From Epiperipatus broadwayi (lineage: Eukaryota; Onychophora; Udeonychophora; Euonychophora; Peripatidae), in assembly GCA_028023455.1 (NCBI GenBank), contig JAQFVV010006197.1:14879254-14943253 (forward strand): a stretch of 64,000 bases of DNA. The letters run 5' to 3'. The notes beneath the pieces were generated by a model. That model saw only the letters and a list, made by a program, of their open reading frames with translations. It made no database searches and was not told the origin of the DNA. Positions 46,975-59,438 of this stretch are shown piece after piece (positions within the stretch are counted from its first letter, which is position 1; the number at the start of each line of letters is the position of its first letter). Position numbers and translations under genes: made by a program.

Positions 46975-49325
46975 ACACTTATATTGGTTAATAGAATTGT
47001 TGTTTTTTTTTAAAAAAATAATTTTCAGCTGCACTCCCCTCCAACAGCTACAATGTTGTGACTAAATATAACATTTTCATTATTTGTTATTTTTGTGCCA
47101 ATCATATATATATATTGTATATAATAAATACTTAAACATAATTTGTTGAACTTCTATATGTAAACATTATTTTGTTTAGTAAAGATTTGTAAAGTCTGCG
47201 CACATAAAAATTATCATGTATATGAATAATCTGAGTAAAAGTAGCTAAAAAGTAATATATCAAAATTAAAATTATCTATCAAAGCAAAGAAAGCAAAAAA
47301 ATAAATAAATAATAAATTGTGCAATTTTATATATTTTCCATTAACAATCAAGAAAATCATATTATCCTAATTTTTATGCCATAATGCTTGGTTTGATTAT
47401 ATTTGTAATAATTATGACTTCAGTGAGTAGCCAATGGATTTTCTTTCAACAATCATCTACAATATCATACACAAAAAATAAAAATTAATTCTTTGAAAGG
47501 TAAGAATTTTAATAGTGATGATATTACTTGAAGTTTTAATCAAAATTTATGACAAATTTTAGCTATAAAATAATTAGGAGTTAAAATGTCAAAAATAATT
47601 TTCAAAATGGTATCACTAACCACGTGTTCAATATATATAATTTATAAATATCCAAAAAATACCCATTTAAATTAAAAAAAATTCATGAAGATTACAGATG
47701 AGATATCTAGAAACAACCATCTCACAGCAAAAAGCTTAAAATATTATGAATAATACCATACAGCATACTTAAAAATCAGTCATAATCTAAATTAAACTGA
47801 GACTCATTCATTGATAAATATAATAAATCAATAAGTTAAAAAAAAAAGAAAGCAATATTATAATGAAAATTACAGATTAGTATTTCCATCATATCAATTC
47901 AGCTATTTGAACAGATAATTGTCAAAATATTTAGGTTATCCAATAAACATTCATTATTAATAATAGAATCCATTTTCTTCATTGCTGGTTATCTTTTATC
48001 ATTAACCTTTACCTGTGTAAGATTATTTCAACATGATCACTTATACTTTAAGCAAAAGTTTAAGGTAATTGAGTATTTACTTCTTGGTTTTCCTTATTTA
48101 TCACGGAATACTAAAAAAAAAATCCAATATTTTTTCCAATCTTTCTACAGTGTCTCAAATTTGAGACAGAAAATAGAGTAGCATAAACAATTAAGATTTC
48201 CATTTGTAAAAATGTATCTATATTGAATAATTTTTTCCAGACCTTTTTTTGTAAATTAACTTACAATAGCTGCAAGCAGTATATTATACCACAGAAAACT
48301 TTCATTCACCTTGATTTCCTAGAATTTTATGAATTGAACAGTGTCCATCTCAATAGCTTTGTATGTATATCTGTATTTTGCAAAAAAAAAAAAAAAACAT
48401 TGTACACATTTTTCTTATGTAATATATGTATTTATGCCTCTTGTTTTTTCAGCAGTATCTCATATCGGTTATATTCTAAAAGTAAGTAATTTTATTTCTC
48501 CATTTTTTGCAATCAGAGGTAATATTTTTCCACTTTTTTATAATAAATTATAATAATTTTTGTAAGTAATGCTCATAAAAAAAAACTTTTTATATATGCA
48601 GAATATGCAGCAAGATGATTTGTATGGAGTGCATCATAAAAATGTTCAGTAAATGTTCTAGTTTAGTTGACATTTATTTTAAACATCCATTTGGAATTTT
48701 CTCATGGATAGTATCAGATATTGGTTGTAACAATTATATTATAAAAACATGTAGTAGTAATTGGAGATTAAGTCTATTGTTTTTAAATCACCTATATTAT
48801 GACAACTTCTATAAACTCATCACCAATTACAAAGCTAATTGTTATCTTTGTTATCATAATTTATGACTTCTTAATGTCTATTCTTTTTTCAACTTTCCTC
48901 AGATTATCCCACTTTCATCTAAAAGTATACATTTTGCACACATGTTGATTTCTATCTGATATTCCTTAATAGTTCCAATTACACACGTAAGAAATAATAA
49001 CTGTTCTTTATACTGAATGATTTTCAAAATAATATTTGCAAATTGTCTAAAAAAAATCACATAATAGTTTGAATATTCTGACAAGACACAAAATTATTTA
49101 TTGTGGAGATATAAATTGTCTTCTTTTAATTATGATTCAATGGGCATTTTAAGATTAAGTAGTATGTAATTCTCAAAAGTATATACTCTTTTCACACAAT
49201 TATGTAATTCTAACAAACCTGTAATGTTCAAGTTAATATAAAAACAAAATGTTAACTCAAACCATCAAAAAGTTTTATTTCCAACTTTAAACACTCACTG
49301 CCGTAAGTTGATAAAAAACCCTGGT
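46975..49325. other. AT-rich intronic DNA, nothing recognised
   Basis: Overlapping plus frames at 48223-48866 are Phe/Tyr/Ile-rich and look like noise. No splice-bounded FERM-like exon was found. Confidence 0.5.
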
Positions 49326-49329
49326 CTTC

Positions 49330-49920
49330 ACTACCATACATTTCTAGTATTACTCATCATCTTACTAAAATTTGCTCTACAACTCATCAAATTGCTATAC
49401 ACACACCTCCTCCTCTGAACCGACTTATTAACAACACAAAAGACATTCTACCCCCAAACCAGAAATCACAAATTATTTACATGATAACATGCCCTCAAAT
49501 CAACTGTCATGCTGTATATTATGGGGAATTGAAAACCAATTTGTCTGTCCAATTAGCACAACATCAGTACATATATAGCTGTGCTCAGACCCTGATGGAT
49601 ACCAAATCAATTTTATCATGAGCACCAAATTCACTTCTGACTATGTGTTTGAGCCTGCATTTGCCACCATCACATGCCTAGAGTGCAACAATGCCAAGTG
49701 TAAACTGAAAAAGGCCTGGAACATCACGAAATAAAAATGTAATTAACAAAGAAAGACTCCTGAGTTCCCTCTTTAAAAAATGGCCAACTTAAGCAAATAA
49801 TTAAATATTCAATTATGCTAATCACCTATTCACATTTCTTTAATAAGGCTGGCAATCTTCTTTCTTCTATTAGTTGCCATGATTGTAATTAATATAACTT
49901 AGTCGAAAGTGCACCAAGCA
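49330..49920 (+). pseudogene. PLE GIY-YIG endonuclease domain with 3' tail (decayed)
   Basis: Plus-strand frames read TPPPLNRLINNTKDILPPNQ, then IIYMITCPQINCHAVYYGEL (the GIY-YIG core strands), LSVQLAQHQYIYSCAQ, then after a shift FTSDYVFEPAFATITCLECN, AKCKLKKAWNI and NKNVINKERLLSSLFKKWPT before the stop at about 49792. The order and spacing match the 57.2-57.7 kb copy (PPNTNRLINNTKD ... VYKIVCPLTGCDSVYYG ... RLAQHKYIYTK). At 49880-49918 the tail has GATTGT ... AGTC followed by GAAAGTGCACCAAGC, a degraded form of the tail stem-loop. Single copy, no inverted partner. Confidence 0.8.
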
Positions 49921-50167
49921 AAAATTGCAAACTTTATTCAGATTTTAAGCTTATCTCATAAATGTTTTTGTATATAGTTATTTTCCATATTAGTCTGAAA
50001 AGGTAAATTAGACTAAAAGAAAGTCTAGTAAATGTGATCAGTAATTTTGTTTGGGTCTGTAGTAAAAAAATTGATATAATGCTATTAATTCATGTGGTTT
50101 TCCTTTTTGGTAATAATCTCTGAGCAAATATGAAATTATCTTCAATTAACAAGGTTTATTATATATG

Positions 50168-50608
50168 AGTTTAACTTACGAACGCTGGCCATGAAGGCAT
50201 ACAAAAAAACATAATCTAGACCGGTGTGGCCTGCAAAGTTCCTAGGTCCACTTTTTAACCTTCAGTGGTGGAATTCACTGGGTTTGTTCCGTTGCTAAGT
50301 TAAAACTCTTGTCCTTCGTGTGCATTCAATGAGTTCTCCGCTACAAGTGCTGCTTAGTTATTTTTTGTTCCTTCTTTTTTCTTGTTAAGGAATGTTTCAG
50401 AAACCAATTAATTTTCAGCTATTGTCTACTTTTAGTAATCAGCACTTTTAATCTAGCTGCTTAATTAGTTTCTGATCTGAAGCGCTTATCTTTAATAGCG
50501 TACCAAATTTAATTATAAAATTTCTGCCTATTTCTTTTAATAAAACATTAATTATTATATACGTATAATTTTCTTTTAACAAAAACATTATTATACACGT
50601 ATATAGCA
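50168..50608 (-). mobile_element. 3' LTR of the Ty3/gypsy element, lacking its distal end
   Basis: These 441 bases are nearly identical to 54921-55376 (for example CTAGACCGGTGTGGCCTGCA, TTCACTGGGTTTGTTCCGTT), with few differences, so the insertion is moderately young. On the coding (minus) strand it starts TGCTATATACG at 50608, right after a purine-rich tract (GAAGTGGTGGAGG). It ends at AGTTAAACT (50168), without CA. The last ~140 bases of the 5' LTR (54781-54920) have no counterpart here, so this LTR is truncated or was overwritten, and no target-site duplication can be found. Confidence 0.85.
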
Positions 50609-50626
50609 CCTCCACCACTTCAGAAA

Positions 50627-53600
50627 TTATGGTTTCTGAAGTCTTACATAGTCTTTTAAGTAAGCGGGTTCTTTTCTTGTTCTCGAAGATCTGCGTGGAG
50701 ATGTTTTCTCTTCTAATGGCGTTTTGTTAGTCTCTTGATCATTGTATTTCTCTTCTACTGGTGTTTCGTTGGCTCCTTCAGTTTCTTGATCGTCGGATTT
50801 CTCTTCGCATTTGGGAATGCGCGGTGCTGCAGTACTTCCAGTTTGCACTAATTCTTCTCGACGCTTCACATGATTTATATGCTTGCGTGTTGTTTTTCCA
50901 GTTTCTGTCTCTACAAGTATTATTTGTTTTGACAGAATTCTTTTACGAAGGCCTTCACCCAGTGTTTCCTGATAACGTCTCTAACTCAGACTTTTTCTCC
51001 TTTGGAGTAAATAGTATCTCCAGTGTTGCTTTCGTAATGTGTAAAGTTTTGTTCTGGGTGGATTAACGATAGTTTCGTGCGTAATTTCTGTCCGAAAATT
51101 AATTCTGCAGGAGATTTGCCTGTAGCACACGGAGTACTACGTTGATATAATAAGGCAGAATGTAAGGTGTCTTGTATATTTGCAGTGCCTTCCTTCAAAG
51201 TTTGTACTGCCTTTTCTGCAATACCATTGGACTCCGGGTGATATGGGGGCGTGGCTAAGTGTTTAATTCCCCATTCGGTGAGAAATTCTTCAAATTTAGT
51301 GGATGTGAAATTGGTACCATTGTCAGACACAATTGTTTCAGGAATCCCATGAAAAGCAAAAATCTCCTTCAGTTTTGTGATTGTTTCTTCGGTACTGGTG
51401 TTTTTCACTACTCTATATTCCGTCCACTATGAATAAGCGTCGATCACTACCAAAAATATAAAGCCGTGAAACGGTCCAGCATGGTCAACGTGAATACGGC
51501 TCCACGCTCTTTCAGCTGCCGGCCAAGCAGCATATTTTTTCTCATGCATATTTGCATTTACTTGGCAACTTTCACATGATTTCACATATTTCTCTACATC
51601 AATATTTATTTCGGGCCACCATATGTAACTACGAGCCAGAGCTTTGGCCCGCACTATCCCAGGATGACCTTGATGAATTAAGTGAAGAATCTTATTCCGC
51701 CCACTGCTCGGTATCAACACTCTATCATCCATTAAAATACATCCTTTGTTTATGGACCATCTTTGTCTTACGTCCCATAAAGTTTTATGTAATCTCTCGG
51801 ACCGACTTTGTGGCCAGCCTTTGCTGATCCATTTACTTAAGTGTTTATATCCATTGTCAGCTTTAGTCCAATTAGCTACCTTTTCACTGGTTATTAATTC
51901 GTTGTTCCAATTATCGATATAGTTAATAGTTTGGTCGTCTTTTTGTAGCTCAGCTTTAATGGGCATTCTTGACAGTGCGTCTGCGTGTTTAATGATCTTT
52001 CCTTTTTTGAAATTTAGATCAAAATCATAGCCTGACAACAAATTAACCCAACGTAACATTCTAGGGCTTAGATGATCAGGTGCAGTTTTATTTTTTGCTA
52101 ATAATCCCAACAGCGGTTTATGATCAGTAAAGATTTTAAACTGTCGACCATACAAATATTGGTGAAACTTTTTTATTGCAAATATGATAGCCAATGCCTC
52201 TTTATCTAGTTGACTATAATTTTGCTCAGCTTTTGTTAATGTTCTTGAAGCGTAGACGATTGGTCGCTCACCGTCAGCTACTGTATGGCTTAAGACTGCC
52301 CCTACTCCAACTTCGGATGCATCTGTTGTCAATATCAATTCGAGGCTACTGTCGTAATGTACTAATAAGCTGTTTGACATTAATAATTCTTTAGTGTCAC
52401 AAAAAGCTTTTTCTTGGGTTTGATCCCAAATCCATTTTTTTTTTTTTTTAATAAATTGTATAGCGGTTTTGCTATGTGAGCTTTCCCCTTAAGAAAAACT
52501 TCAAAATAATTAAGAAGTCCTAAGAAAGCTTGAAGATCTTTAACATTTCTGGGTCTTCATGCTTCCTTTACGGCTGCAATTTTTTGAGGGTCGGGTCTTT
52601 TTCCCTTTTTTGAGATTATGTGTTCCAGGAATTTTAATTCAGTTGCCATCCAGATACATTTGTCTGCGTTTATTTTAGCTCCGAAACTACATAACTTGTC
52701 GCAAACTTTTAAAACTCGTTCACCTAATTCGTCTTCTGAATTGGCCACGACCAACATGTCATCAAAATACGGTGTTACACCATCCAATTGCTGGAACAGC
52801 ATGTCCATTTTGGCTTAGAAAATATTTGGTGCAACCGTAATTCCATAAGGCAATCTATTATACTTAAACAATCCCTTATGTGTTGTAATAGTTAGCAATT
52901 CTGATGTGCATTCAGAAACTGGTATCTGGTGAAATGCGGCCTTTAAATCAATTTTAGCATAGTGAGTTGCCTTTTGCATATTTGCCAGTATTTCTCTGAC
53001 ATTAGGTACAGGATACTGACTTTCAGTGAGGTTTTTATTTATTGTGGTCCTATAATCTCCGCAAATGCGAATCTGCCCATTTAGTTTAGTTATAACCACG
53101 ATTGGAGTCGCCCATTCCGTTTTCTCGACTGGCGTTAATACACCCATACTAACCAGATTTATCAACTCTTGTTCTACCTTAGTTTGCAGCGCAAAAAAAA
53201 CTTTTCTGGGTCTGCAGATAATGGGGGTTGCGCCACCTTGTAGCTCTATGTTTATAGGCGTCGTAATAATTTTTCCCTCATCACTTTTAAATAATTCACA
53301 ATATTTATTTCTCATTTCTTGCTCAATAGCAACTTTATTTATTACACATATCTCTATTCCCAAAGCATCGAACCATTCCCTACCTATAATAGGATTTAGA
53401 CCGCCTTGTACTATATATAACGGTAGTGTTCGAACCTTACTATTTAATTCAATCTGAGCCATCACCTTCCCTAATATTTTCATACTATTTCCGCTAGCGT
53501 CTTTTGCCCTTAAACTTGTCTTCATTAATAAAGGAGGATTTTTTCGATTTTTCGCTACTTTCTCCCAGTCTTCAAGTGTCATCATTGACACACCTGCTCC

Positions 53601-53651
53601 GCTGTCAATTTTCATTTTTACTGGTGTCTTTAATAAATTAACTGTCAGCAT
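50627..53651 (-). pseudogene. pol: Ty3/gypsy Pol polyprotein, disrupted (protease, RT, RNase H, integrase)
   Basis: Domains on the minus strand: aspartic protease with DSGA near 53605; RT from about 53350, with RPRKVFFALQ, the WATPIVV and LKAAFHQIPV blocks and the catalytic YFDD near 52765; RNase H 52380-51980 with TTDAS, DKEALA and TDHKPL; integrase zinc finger (HLIHQGHPG ... CESCQ) near 51700-51560; integrase core with Asp in HVDHAGP, VSDNGTNF and SNGIAEKAV; C-terminal tail to 50627. Damage: TAA at 52815, TGA at 52557, a frameshift in an A15 run at 52435-52449, TAG at 51427, TGA at 50986 and a shift near 50950. Catalytic residues themselves are intact. Pol starts in another frame from Gag and overlaps its stop by 7 bases (ATGCTGA). 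Many invertebrate Ty3/gypsy elements have this organisation without an envelope gene. Confidence 0.92.
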
Positions 53652-54481
53652 AAACTAACTTCCGTATCCCATCTTTGCATTGTAAATATCACATTTTTTT
53701 TATTTTCGACTTTACAAGTTGGCGAGTTGCCACGATCCTTTTCTCCTTTTTTTCGACATACTTTCTGCAAATGCCCAACTTTACCACAAGTCCTACAATG
53801 CTCCTTATTATATTTACACTTACGAGCCATGTGGCCTTTTTTTCCACAGCAATAACACGCTATCTCATATGCTTTGCTCTTAATAGGTTGGGACTTATTT
53901 TCAGTTTTCCGAATATATGCATTACCATCATTTTTGTGGGTCAAATTTCTAAATTCTTCCGATTGGTCGAGTACTATTTCGTTGGCTACTCCCATTTTGG
54001 TTGCTTTGTCATACGTTAACTCTCTTGAGGCCAGTAACCGCTGCCTAAGCCTTTCATCTGACATGCCCCAAAGTAATTGCTCAAGCAGATTATCCTCTAA
54101 GGTATCGCCATAACTGCAACTTTTAGCAAGTTCTCTTAGAGCTTGATCATAATCTCGTATACGCTCTCCCTTGTTTTGCCTTCGGTTTCTGAAGTGTAGT
54201 CTTGCGACATGCTTCGAAGGCTGGGGACTGAAAAAATTATTTCATTTCCCCGTAACTACATTATATGACAAATTCTCTGGCTTTTCGTGATCACAGAGTC
54301 TATTTGCTATTTCGATTACTTGTTGCCCGGCATAACACAATAACGTGGCAACTTTAATGGGGTCGCTTGTTGTACCATTAATCAAAAATAGTTTCTCGAT
54401 TCTCTTAAGATAAATTGGCCAATCAAAAGGGTTATTAACGTTGAACTCGTTAATTGTTACCTGAGTCACTGATGTCATCAT
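53645..54481 (-). pseudogene. gag: Ty3/gypsy Gag with two zinc knuckles, one nonsense codon
   Basis: The frame starts at 54481 with MMTSVTQVTINEFNVNNPFD and runs through IEKLFLINGTTSDPIKVATL. A single TGA at 54244-54242 interrupts it. The same frame then continues with RNRRQNKGERIRDYDQALRE, LRQRLLASRELTYDKATKMG and two CCHC knuckles: CYCCGKKGHMARKC and CRTCGKVGHLQKVC. It stops at 53645, overlapping the pol start. Gag forms the particle and the knuckles bind the RNA. Apart from the stop, the protein looks complete (about 278 codons). It is related to the fragment at 1-317. Confidence 0.92.
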
Positions 54482-54753
54482 TTTCTATTTTGCTTTTTTT
54501 TTTTTTTGAAAAAAAAAATTTCTATTTTGCTACGAGATAACTATTAAACACGCTTACTGAGACAAATTTCTATTAATATGCTTACTAAAACAAATTACTG
54601 TTAATACGCTTACTAAAACAATTTTTCCGACTACCAATTCTATATTCACCCGGACTTCGATTCTCAATTTCCTTGTAGCTTTCTCTACGTTATACAATTC
54701 AATTTGAATCCACTACTGTTTCTAAATTGCACCAGATTTTTCTACTGGAACGT

Positions 54754-54775
54754 ATCCTGTCGATTAACTGCGCCA
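54754..54775 (-). other. Primer-binding site of the Ty3/gypsy element
   Basis: On the minus strand TGGCGCAGTTAATCGACAGG begins just inside the 5' LTR. TGG is complementary to a tRNA CCA end. The leader to gag is about 270 bases long. Confidence 0.7.
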
Positions 54776-54780
54776 ATTTT

Positions 54781-55376
54781 CTGCTGTGTACAGCCACTCA
54801 CTCGGCTTAACCATCAGGTAAATAGACAGCAGAAACCAAATGATTATACAAATAGTTTAATAGAATTAACAGTCGGATAAATAATAGTACATATATATAT
54901 ATATAGTTATAAGACAATTAAGTTTAACTTACGAACGCTGGCCATGAAGGCATACAAAAAAAACATAATCTAGACCGGTGTGGCCTGCAAAGTTCCTAGG
55001 TCCACTTTTTAACCTTCAGTGGTGGAATTCACTGGGTTTGTTCCGTTGCTAAGTTAAAACTCTTGTCCTTTGTGTGCATTCAATGAGTTCTCCGCTACAA
55101 GTGCTGCTTAGTTATTTTTTGTTCCTTCTTTTTTCTTGTTAAGGAATGTTTCAGAAACCAATTAATTTTCAGCTATTGTCTACTTTTAGTAATCAGCACT
55201 TTTAATCTAGCTGCTTAATTAGTTTCTGATCTGAAGCGCTTATCTTTAATAGCGTACCAAATTTAATTACAAAATTCCTGTCTATTTCTTTTAATAAAAC
55301 TTATTTTAATAAAACATTAATTATTATATACGTATAATTTTCTTTTAACAAAACATTATTATACACGTATATAGCA
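54781..55376 (-). mobile_element. 5' LTR of the Ty3/gypsy element
   Basis: On the coding strand it starts TGCTATATACG at 55376 and should end near 54781 (ACACAGCA, next to the primer site), giving about 595 bases. Bases 54921-55376 match the other LTR at 50168-50608. One short difference is an extra TTATTTTAATAAAAC copy near 55300. The inner 140 bases include a (TA)n run and are present only here. Confidence 0.85.
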
Positions 55377-55740
55377 ATGATTCATCTAAAGTGTCTTGTT
55401 TGAACTCAATATAGCTTTTCTATATATTATTGCATGACCTTTCTATTATTTTGGTTATATTCTATCCATTGGTATTACACTACAAACTCATTCAAAGCAG
55501 AAGCTTCTTTTTAATATCATAACTCAGTACTTCTCAAACTCGTTGAGATAAAACCTTCCCTGGAATATATAGATACATTCATGGATACCAAAAAAAATTC
55601 TTAATAGAGGCACATATACTATGCTTATTTTTAATCAATAATAATGATGAAATTGAAATTTTGCAAATATGTGGATGTAAATGGAAATAGAATATTTAAA
55701 ACTGTATTTGCCAATGAAGAATATTCATTTAGTCACTGGA

Positions 55741-55872
55741 TCCAAAACTGTTATTAAAACAGGCAAAACTCTCCATACAGTAGCACCACTCAATGCAAGC
55801 CAGAGTAATCAATGGATGCCAGAAGGCTTGTGTATAAAATCCCTATCTAGTGCCTACTCATCCAATGTGATG
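55741..55872 (-). repeat. Fragment of the hammerhead repeat (tail only)
   Basis: AAAACAGGCAAAACTCTCCA through ATCAATGGATGCCAGAAGGC to CTAGTGCCTACTCATCCAAT matches the tail of copies B-E in inverted orientation and stops just before the ribozyme core. Confidence 0.75.
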
Positions 55873-55959
55873 TTTAGTGGATCCAAAACTCTGACAAATA
55901 CTCTTTACAAAATTTCAATTTAAGGGCTGAATATGCTCTTAAGTCAATTAGTTCTTCTT

Positions 55960-57040
55960 GAAATGATCACGAGAGACTGTTAAATTGAAGAGATAAGCAA
56001 ATGGTGTTCTTAACCAATCACATCCTTTATTTTCATTTAAAAAAATATTTTTCAAAAAAAGAAATCAACTTATGATGTGTATTTATTATTGTTTTACTTT
56101 CTGCTGAAAGTAAAATGTTATTTTCTTGAAGAAATTCATGGAGAAAAGCAAACATTTCTGTATTATTACTCCTAAAACTCTTTCACCTAGCAGAAGTTTA
56201 TTTTGAAATAATGCAATTTTGTGTTTAGAGTTATTATAATGGTATTATTTTCTGGCAAAGAAAGATTCAATTTGTTTACTTTTTTTGAAAAAATCCATCA
56301 TGTAAGAAAGTAAACAGATACCAATATGACATTTTTGCTGAGCAGAAAAAATTTGTAATTCATTTTTAATATTAAAATTTCATTAGAACTTTATTGCAGG
56401 ATAGTCATTTAAGTTCATTCTTGGCATAAAATTCAAGAGTCTTATGTGAGTGGTGATACTTTTCATATAATTAACTTTGTGGAAACATCTGATAAGACTT
56501 TATTAAGCGATACTTCCATAAATTGAAATACTAGCTTCTTTCTGTGGATAATGCAATAAGCATGGCTTGCATTTGGATAAACTTTTTAAAATTCTTTTAT
56601 AAATCTTGCCAATCATGGATACAGCTCCAATGATGCAAACCTTAATGCATCTTTGCCACTCAAGCTCATTTTCTATTAAAACAAATTGCCACCCTTTCAA
56701 ATATATCTCTTCTTGTAAGCACACTGGAGAGATTTCTACAAAACAGCAGGTCTTCATAAATTTGCTAATTTATAAAGATGTCTAACAAAACATATCATTT
56801 CTATTGTCATCTGCCTCTATGAGTTGTATGGCAAATATAGTACTTTCTCTGATTCGACAGAATAATGTAGATTTGATATTGTCAGCAATGGTATCTATTC
56901 TTCTTTTAATCATATCATTGGACACAAGTATTTAAGAGTTTGATATTTTGAAATCATGGATAGTTTTGCAAATTTTTGTTGCTGCTGGTAAAACAGAAGT
57001 TTGTTCCTATTGGTCAAAAGTTGCCTTAGCTTGCTGAATT
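55960..57040 (-). pseudogene. hAT-family transposase remnant (ZBED/Buster-like catalytic region)
   Basis: The minus strand from about 57000 reads TKICKTIHDFKI and NDMIKRRIDTIADNIKSTLF, then ESTIFAIQLIEADDN (family pattern FALQ-DESTD). The 56757-56503 frame reads EEIYLKGWQFVLIE, ELEWQRCIKVCIIGAVSMIG (family pattern W--C-GVC-DGA-SM-G; the catalytic Asp is Ile here) and CLLHYPQKEAS (family pattern CHCIIHRE). Further down, 56340-56110 has SAQQKCHIGICLLSYMMDFF and ALFQNKLLLGERV, like the helical domain of these transposases. Stops and shifts occur throughout and key acidic residues are lost. Terminal inverted repeats were not found. Confidence 0.7.
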
Positions 57041-57129
57041 GATACATTATATACTATAAAGGATTTACTGATAAGCTAAAATTAATAGCTGAGGTGAAAC
57101 TTTAAGTTTATTATTAGTAAGCTTCTATT

Positions 57130-57735
57130 TTATTGACTTAGCGCTTTCGGAGCCCTTGCAGCTCCATAATCATAGTCCTTTTTTTAGGCTGTTGACTTTA
57201 TGCAAATGCATGCAAATTACTTATTCCACCTTTTCGAAACTGCAAAGCACGTGTCCTTTCTATTTATTGACCTGGCATCACTGGTGATGTAACATGCATC
57301 TTTGATCTTCCTCTTGACATCGTTTCTTTCTGTGCATATGATGTCGGCTTTAGATAGCTCAAATCTGTGGTTGTGCTCCCGTTGATGGTCAGCAAATACC
57401 AAGCTGCCCTCTCCCTTAGTTGTAGCTTTTGTATATATATATTTATGCTGAGCCAGTCTATTGCTCACTGTGGCCCGAGTTTTCCCCATAATAGACCGAA
57501 TCACAACCTGTCAGCGGGCACACAATTTTATAAACAACATGGGGGGTTTCTTCTATATTTCTTTTGTCTTTAGTATTGTTGATGAGCCTATTGGTGTTTG
57601 GAGGGGTTCTGAATCCGAGTTTGAAAATATCAAATTGGAGATTAATATCATAATGATTGATGAAGAACTAAATAATGGCATAAAGAAATATTGGTACTAT
57701 TCTAACAGATTGGGTCAGCTACTTGATGGGGTGTT
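57130..57735 (-). pseudogene. PLE GIY-YIG endonuclease and 3' tail (best-preserved copy)
   Basis: From about 57640 the minus strand reads FKLGFRTPPNTNRLINNTKD and then VVYKIVCPLTGCDSVYYG, the GIY-YIG core strands with a Cys pair. A one-base frameshift in GGGGAAAACT (near 57485) is followed in the next frame by KTRATVSNRLAQHKYIYTK, HQREHNHRFELSKADIICTE, KRKIKDACYITSDARSINRK and the C-terminal CFAVSKRWNK, stop at 57217. GIY-YIG nucleases nick DNA for PLE integration. The 3' tail at 57178-57135 has the stem-loop motif (GGAGC/GCTCC) followed by GAAAGCGCTAAGTC and AATAAAA. RT sequence is absent (5' truncated). Confidence 0.85.
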
Positions 57736-57759
57736 GTTGCTATGCAAAAACACATAAAT

Positions 57760-59060
57760 ATGTTACCGGGACCACTCCGTTATTTGTGAAAGAATACGAT
57801 TTGTACGGGTTAAAGTAATTCATTTATTTCCTTAATAATATTTATTGGAACAATTTTACATAAACATACGTTATCGCAAATATTCTATTGTAGTAGAATT
57901 CCTTGTGTAAGCCAGCACTGGCTGGAAAAACCATCCCCCTCCCCATGAACTTTACAAAGTCTTCTAGCATTGTTTGAGACGTAACTAACTACATTGTGAT
58001 GGTATAAAAAAATGCTGATAATGCTTTAATTACTAAACTGTCTTTGACTTTTTCGGGTCATTTTTGAAAGAGGACAAATAATTATATATTTATTTATTGA
58101 TTGATTTATTACAATAGCTATCTTTGAAAGAATATGTATATGGATATTAATGGCACATCTATTAAGAATGATTACTAATTTCCAACTCGATCAGTTTTTT
58201 TTTTTTTCATTTTAAAGATTAATAAATGTATTCTTTGTACAATTTCTTTTGGTCTCTGGATAGGACTACGAGAATCTTCACAATCATACATTTTTTGTCC
58301 AAAGGCTTAATGTAATTCAGATTTCCTTCATCAATTCCTGTCAATTAGTCGAGAACAATTTTACGCTAGCAAAAATTTAAAAAGCTTTAACTTCAAGTGG
58401 CTAAAAATTTCACACATCTTACTCCTGTGCAATGTAGGATAGATGGTATGCCTTTTCACATCCGCAAGAATTAAAACTTTATCAATTGACCCACCTTATT
58501 GCAAAGATTCTATTAGAGTAAAATTAATTAATTCCCCATGCATGCCGGCTTCTGTGGATGGCAGTTGGCCTGATTTTTACCTGTCAAATATTTTATTTGT
58601 TGCGGATGTGTTCTCGTGCAAACATGACTTTTTGTGTGAGCTGGTCAAAATGTTGCTTGGATGTATCCTTTTTGAAATTTTTGAAGGTTCCATGTTGAGT
58701 AGGGAAGCGTGGCGACAGGTTGACAATTGTTAGGAGGTAATAGTAGGTTAGATGACTTGTAAGTTAATTCTTTTGTCATGCATATTTGAAGAGTTGTGGC
58801 AGGCTGAAGTCCAGACCCTCTCACACAATACTGTAGCAAACATTAAACTGTGAGCATCGGAATAAAGTGCATAACACTAAAGCAGGCCATCCGCCGATCT
58901 AAATGGCATCTTTTCTGTGCTTTATAGCAAAGAAATAATGCTGCTGCTGGCTGCAGCCTTTAAACGGCCTCTTTCTATGCTTTTGTGCATACATATATAG
59001 GCCTAGATAGGTGGCTGTGTAAATGACATATTTATGTGCTTTTGCATATAAATAGTGCCG
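57760..59060. other. Less AT-rich block, probably an unidentified LTR or repeat
   Basis: Begins near TGTTACCGGGACCACTCCG (57759), which looks like an LTR start, though no matching CCCGGTAACA end was found. Plus frame 58443-58733 and minus frame 58645-58839 overlap and neither resembles a known protein. Base composition suggests an element younger than the AT-rich background. Confidence 0.4.
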
Positions 59061-59438
59061 TAAAGTGGCTGATATGATCTAATAGAACAGTACCAAAATA
59101 TTAAATGACTTCTATGCAGGAGATGAATCTATAATATTGGAAAAATTACCTAATCAGTAATTAGACTTGAATTTTTTTTTTTATATTATCTTTATAAATA
59201 TTCATTTTATTCTTCTTACCTAATGGATTGTTATATACCGGGATTTTATTTATTGAACTTATATTTGTTTTTTATTTTCCTTGCAATTCAGAAGCTGCAG
59301 TTATATTTGAATGTTAAGAAACTTTGAATTATGATGAAAGGTGTGCATGTACATGAGATATATTTTAAGTTATTGGGTCTGTCGGGGAATATAGTAGACT
59401 AAATTGGTTAATAAGACTACATATGTATTATATATTTT

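Noticed and set aside
47995-48060. Donor-like site (CACAG then GTAAAG) on the minus strand
   Set aside because: All three frames have stops immediately upstream.
53065-53457. 130-codon plus-strand frame
   Set aside because: Shadow of the gypsy RT coding region.
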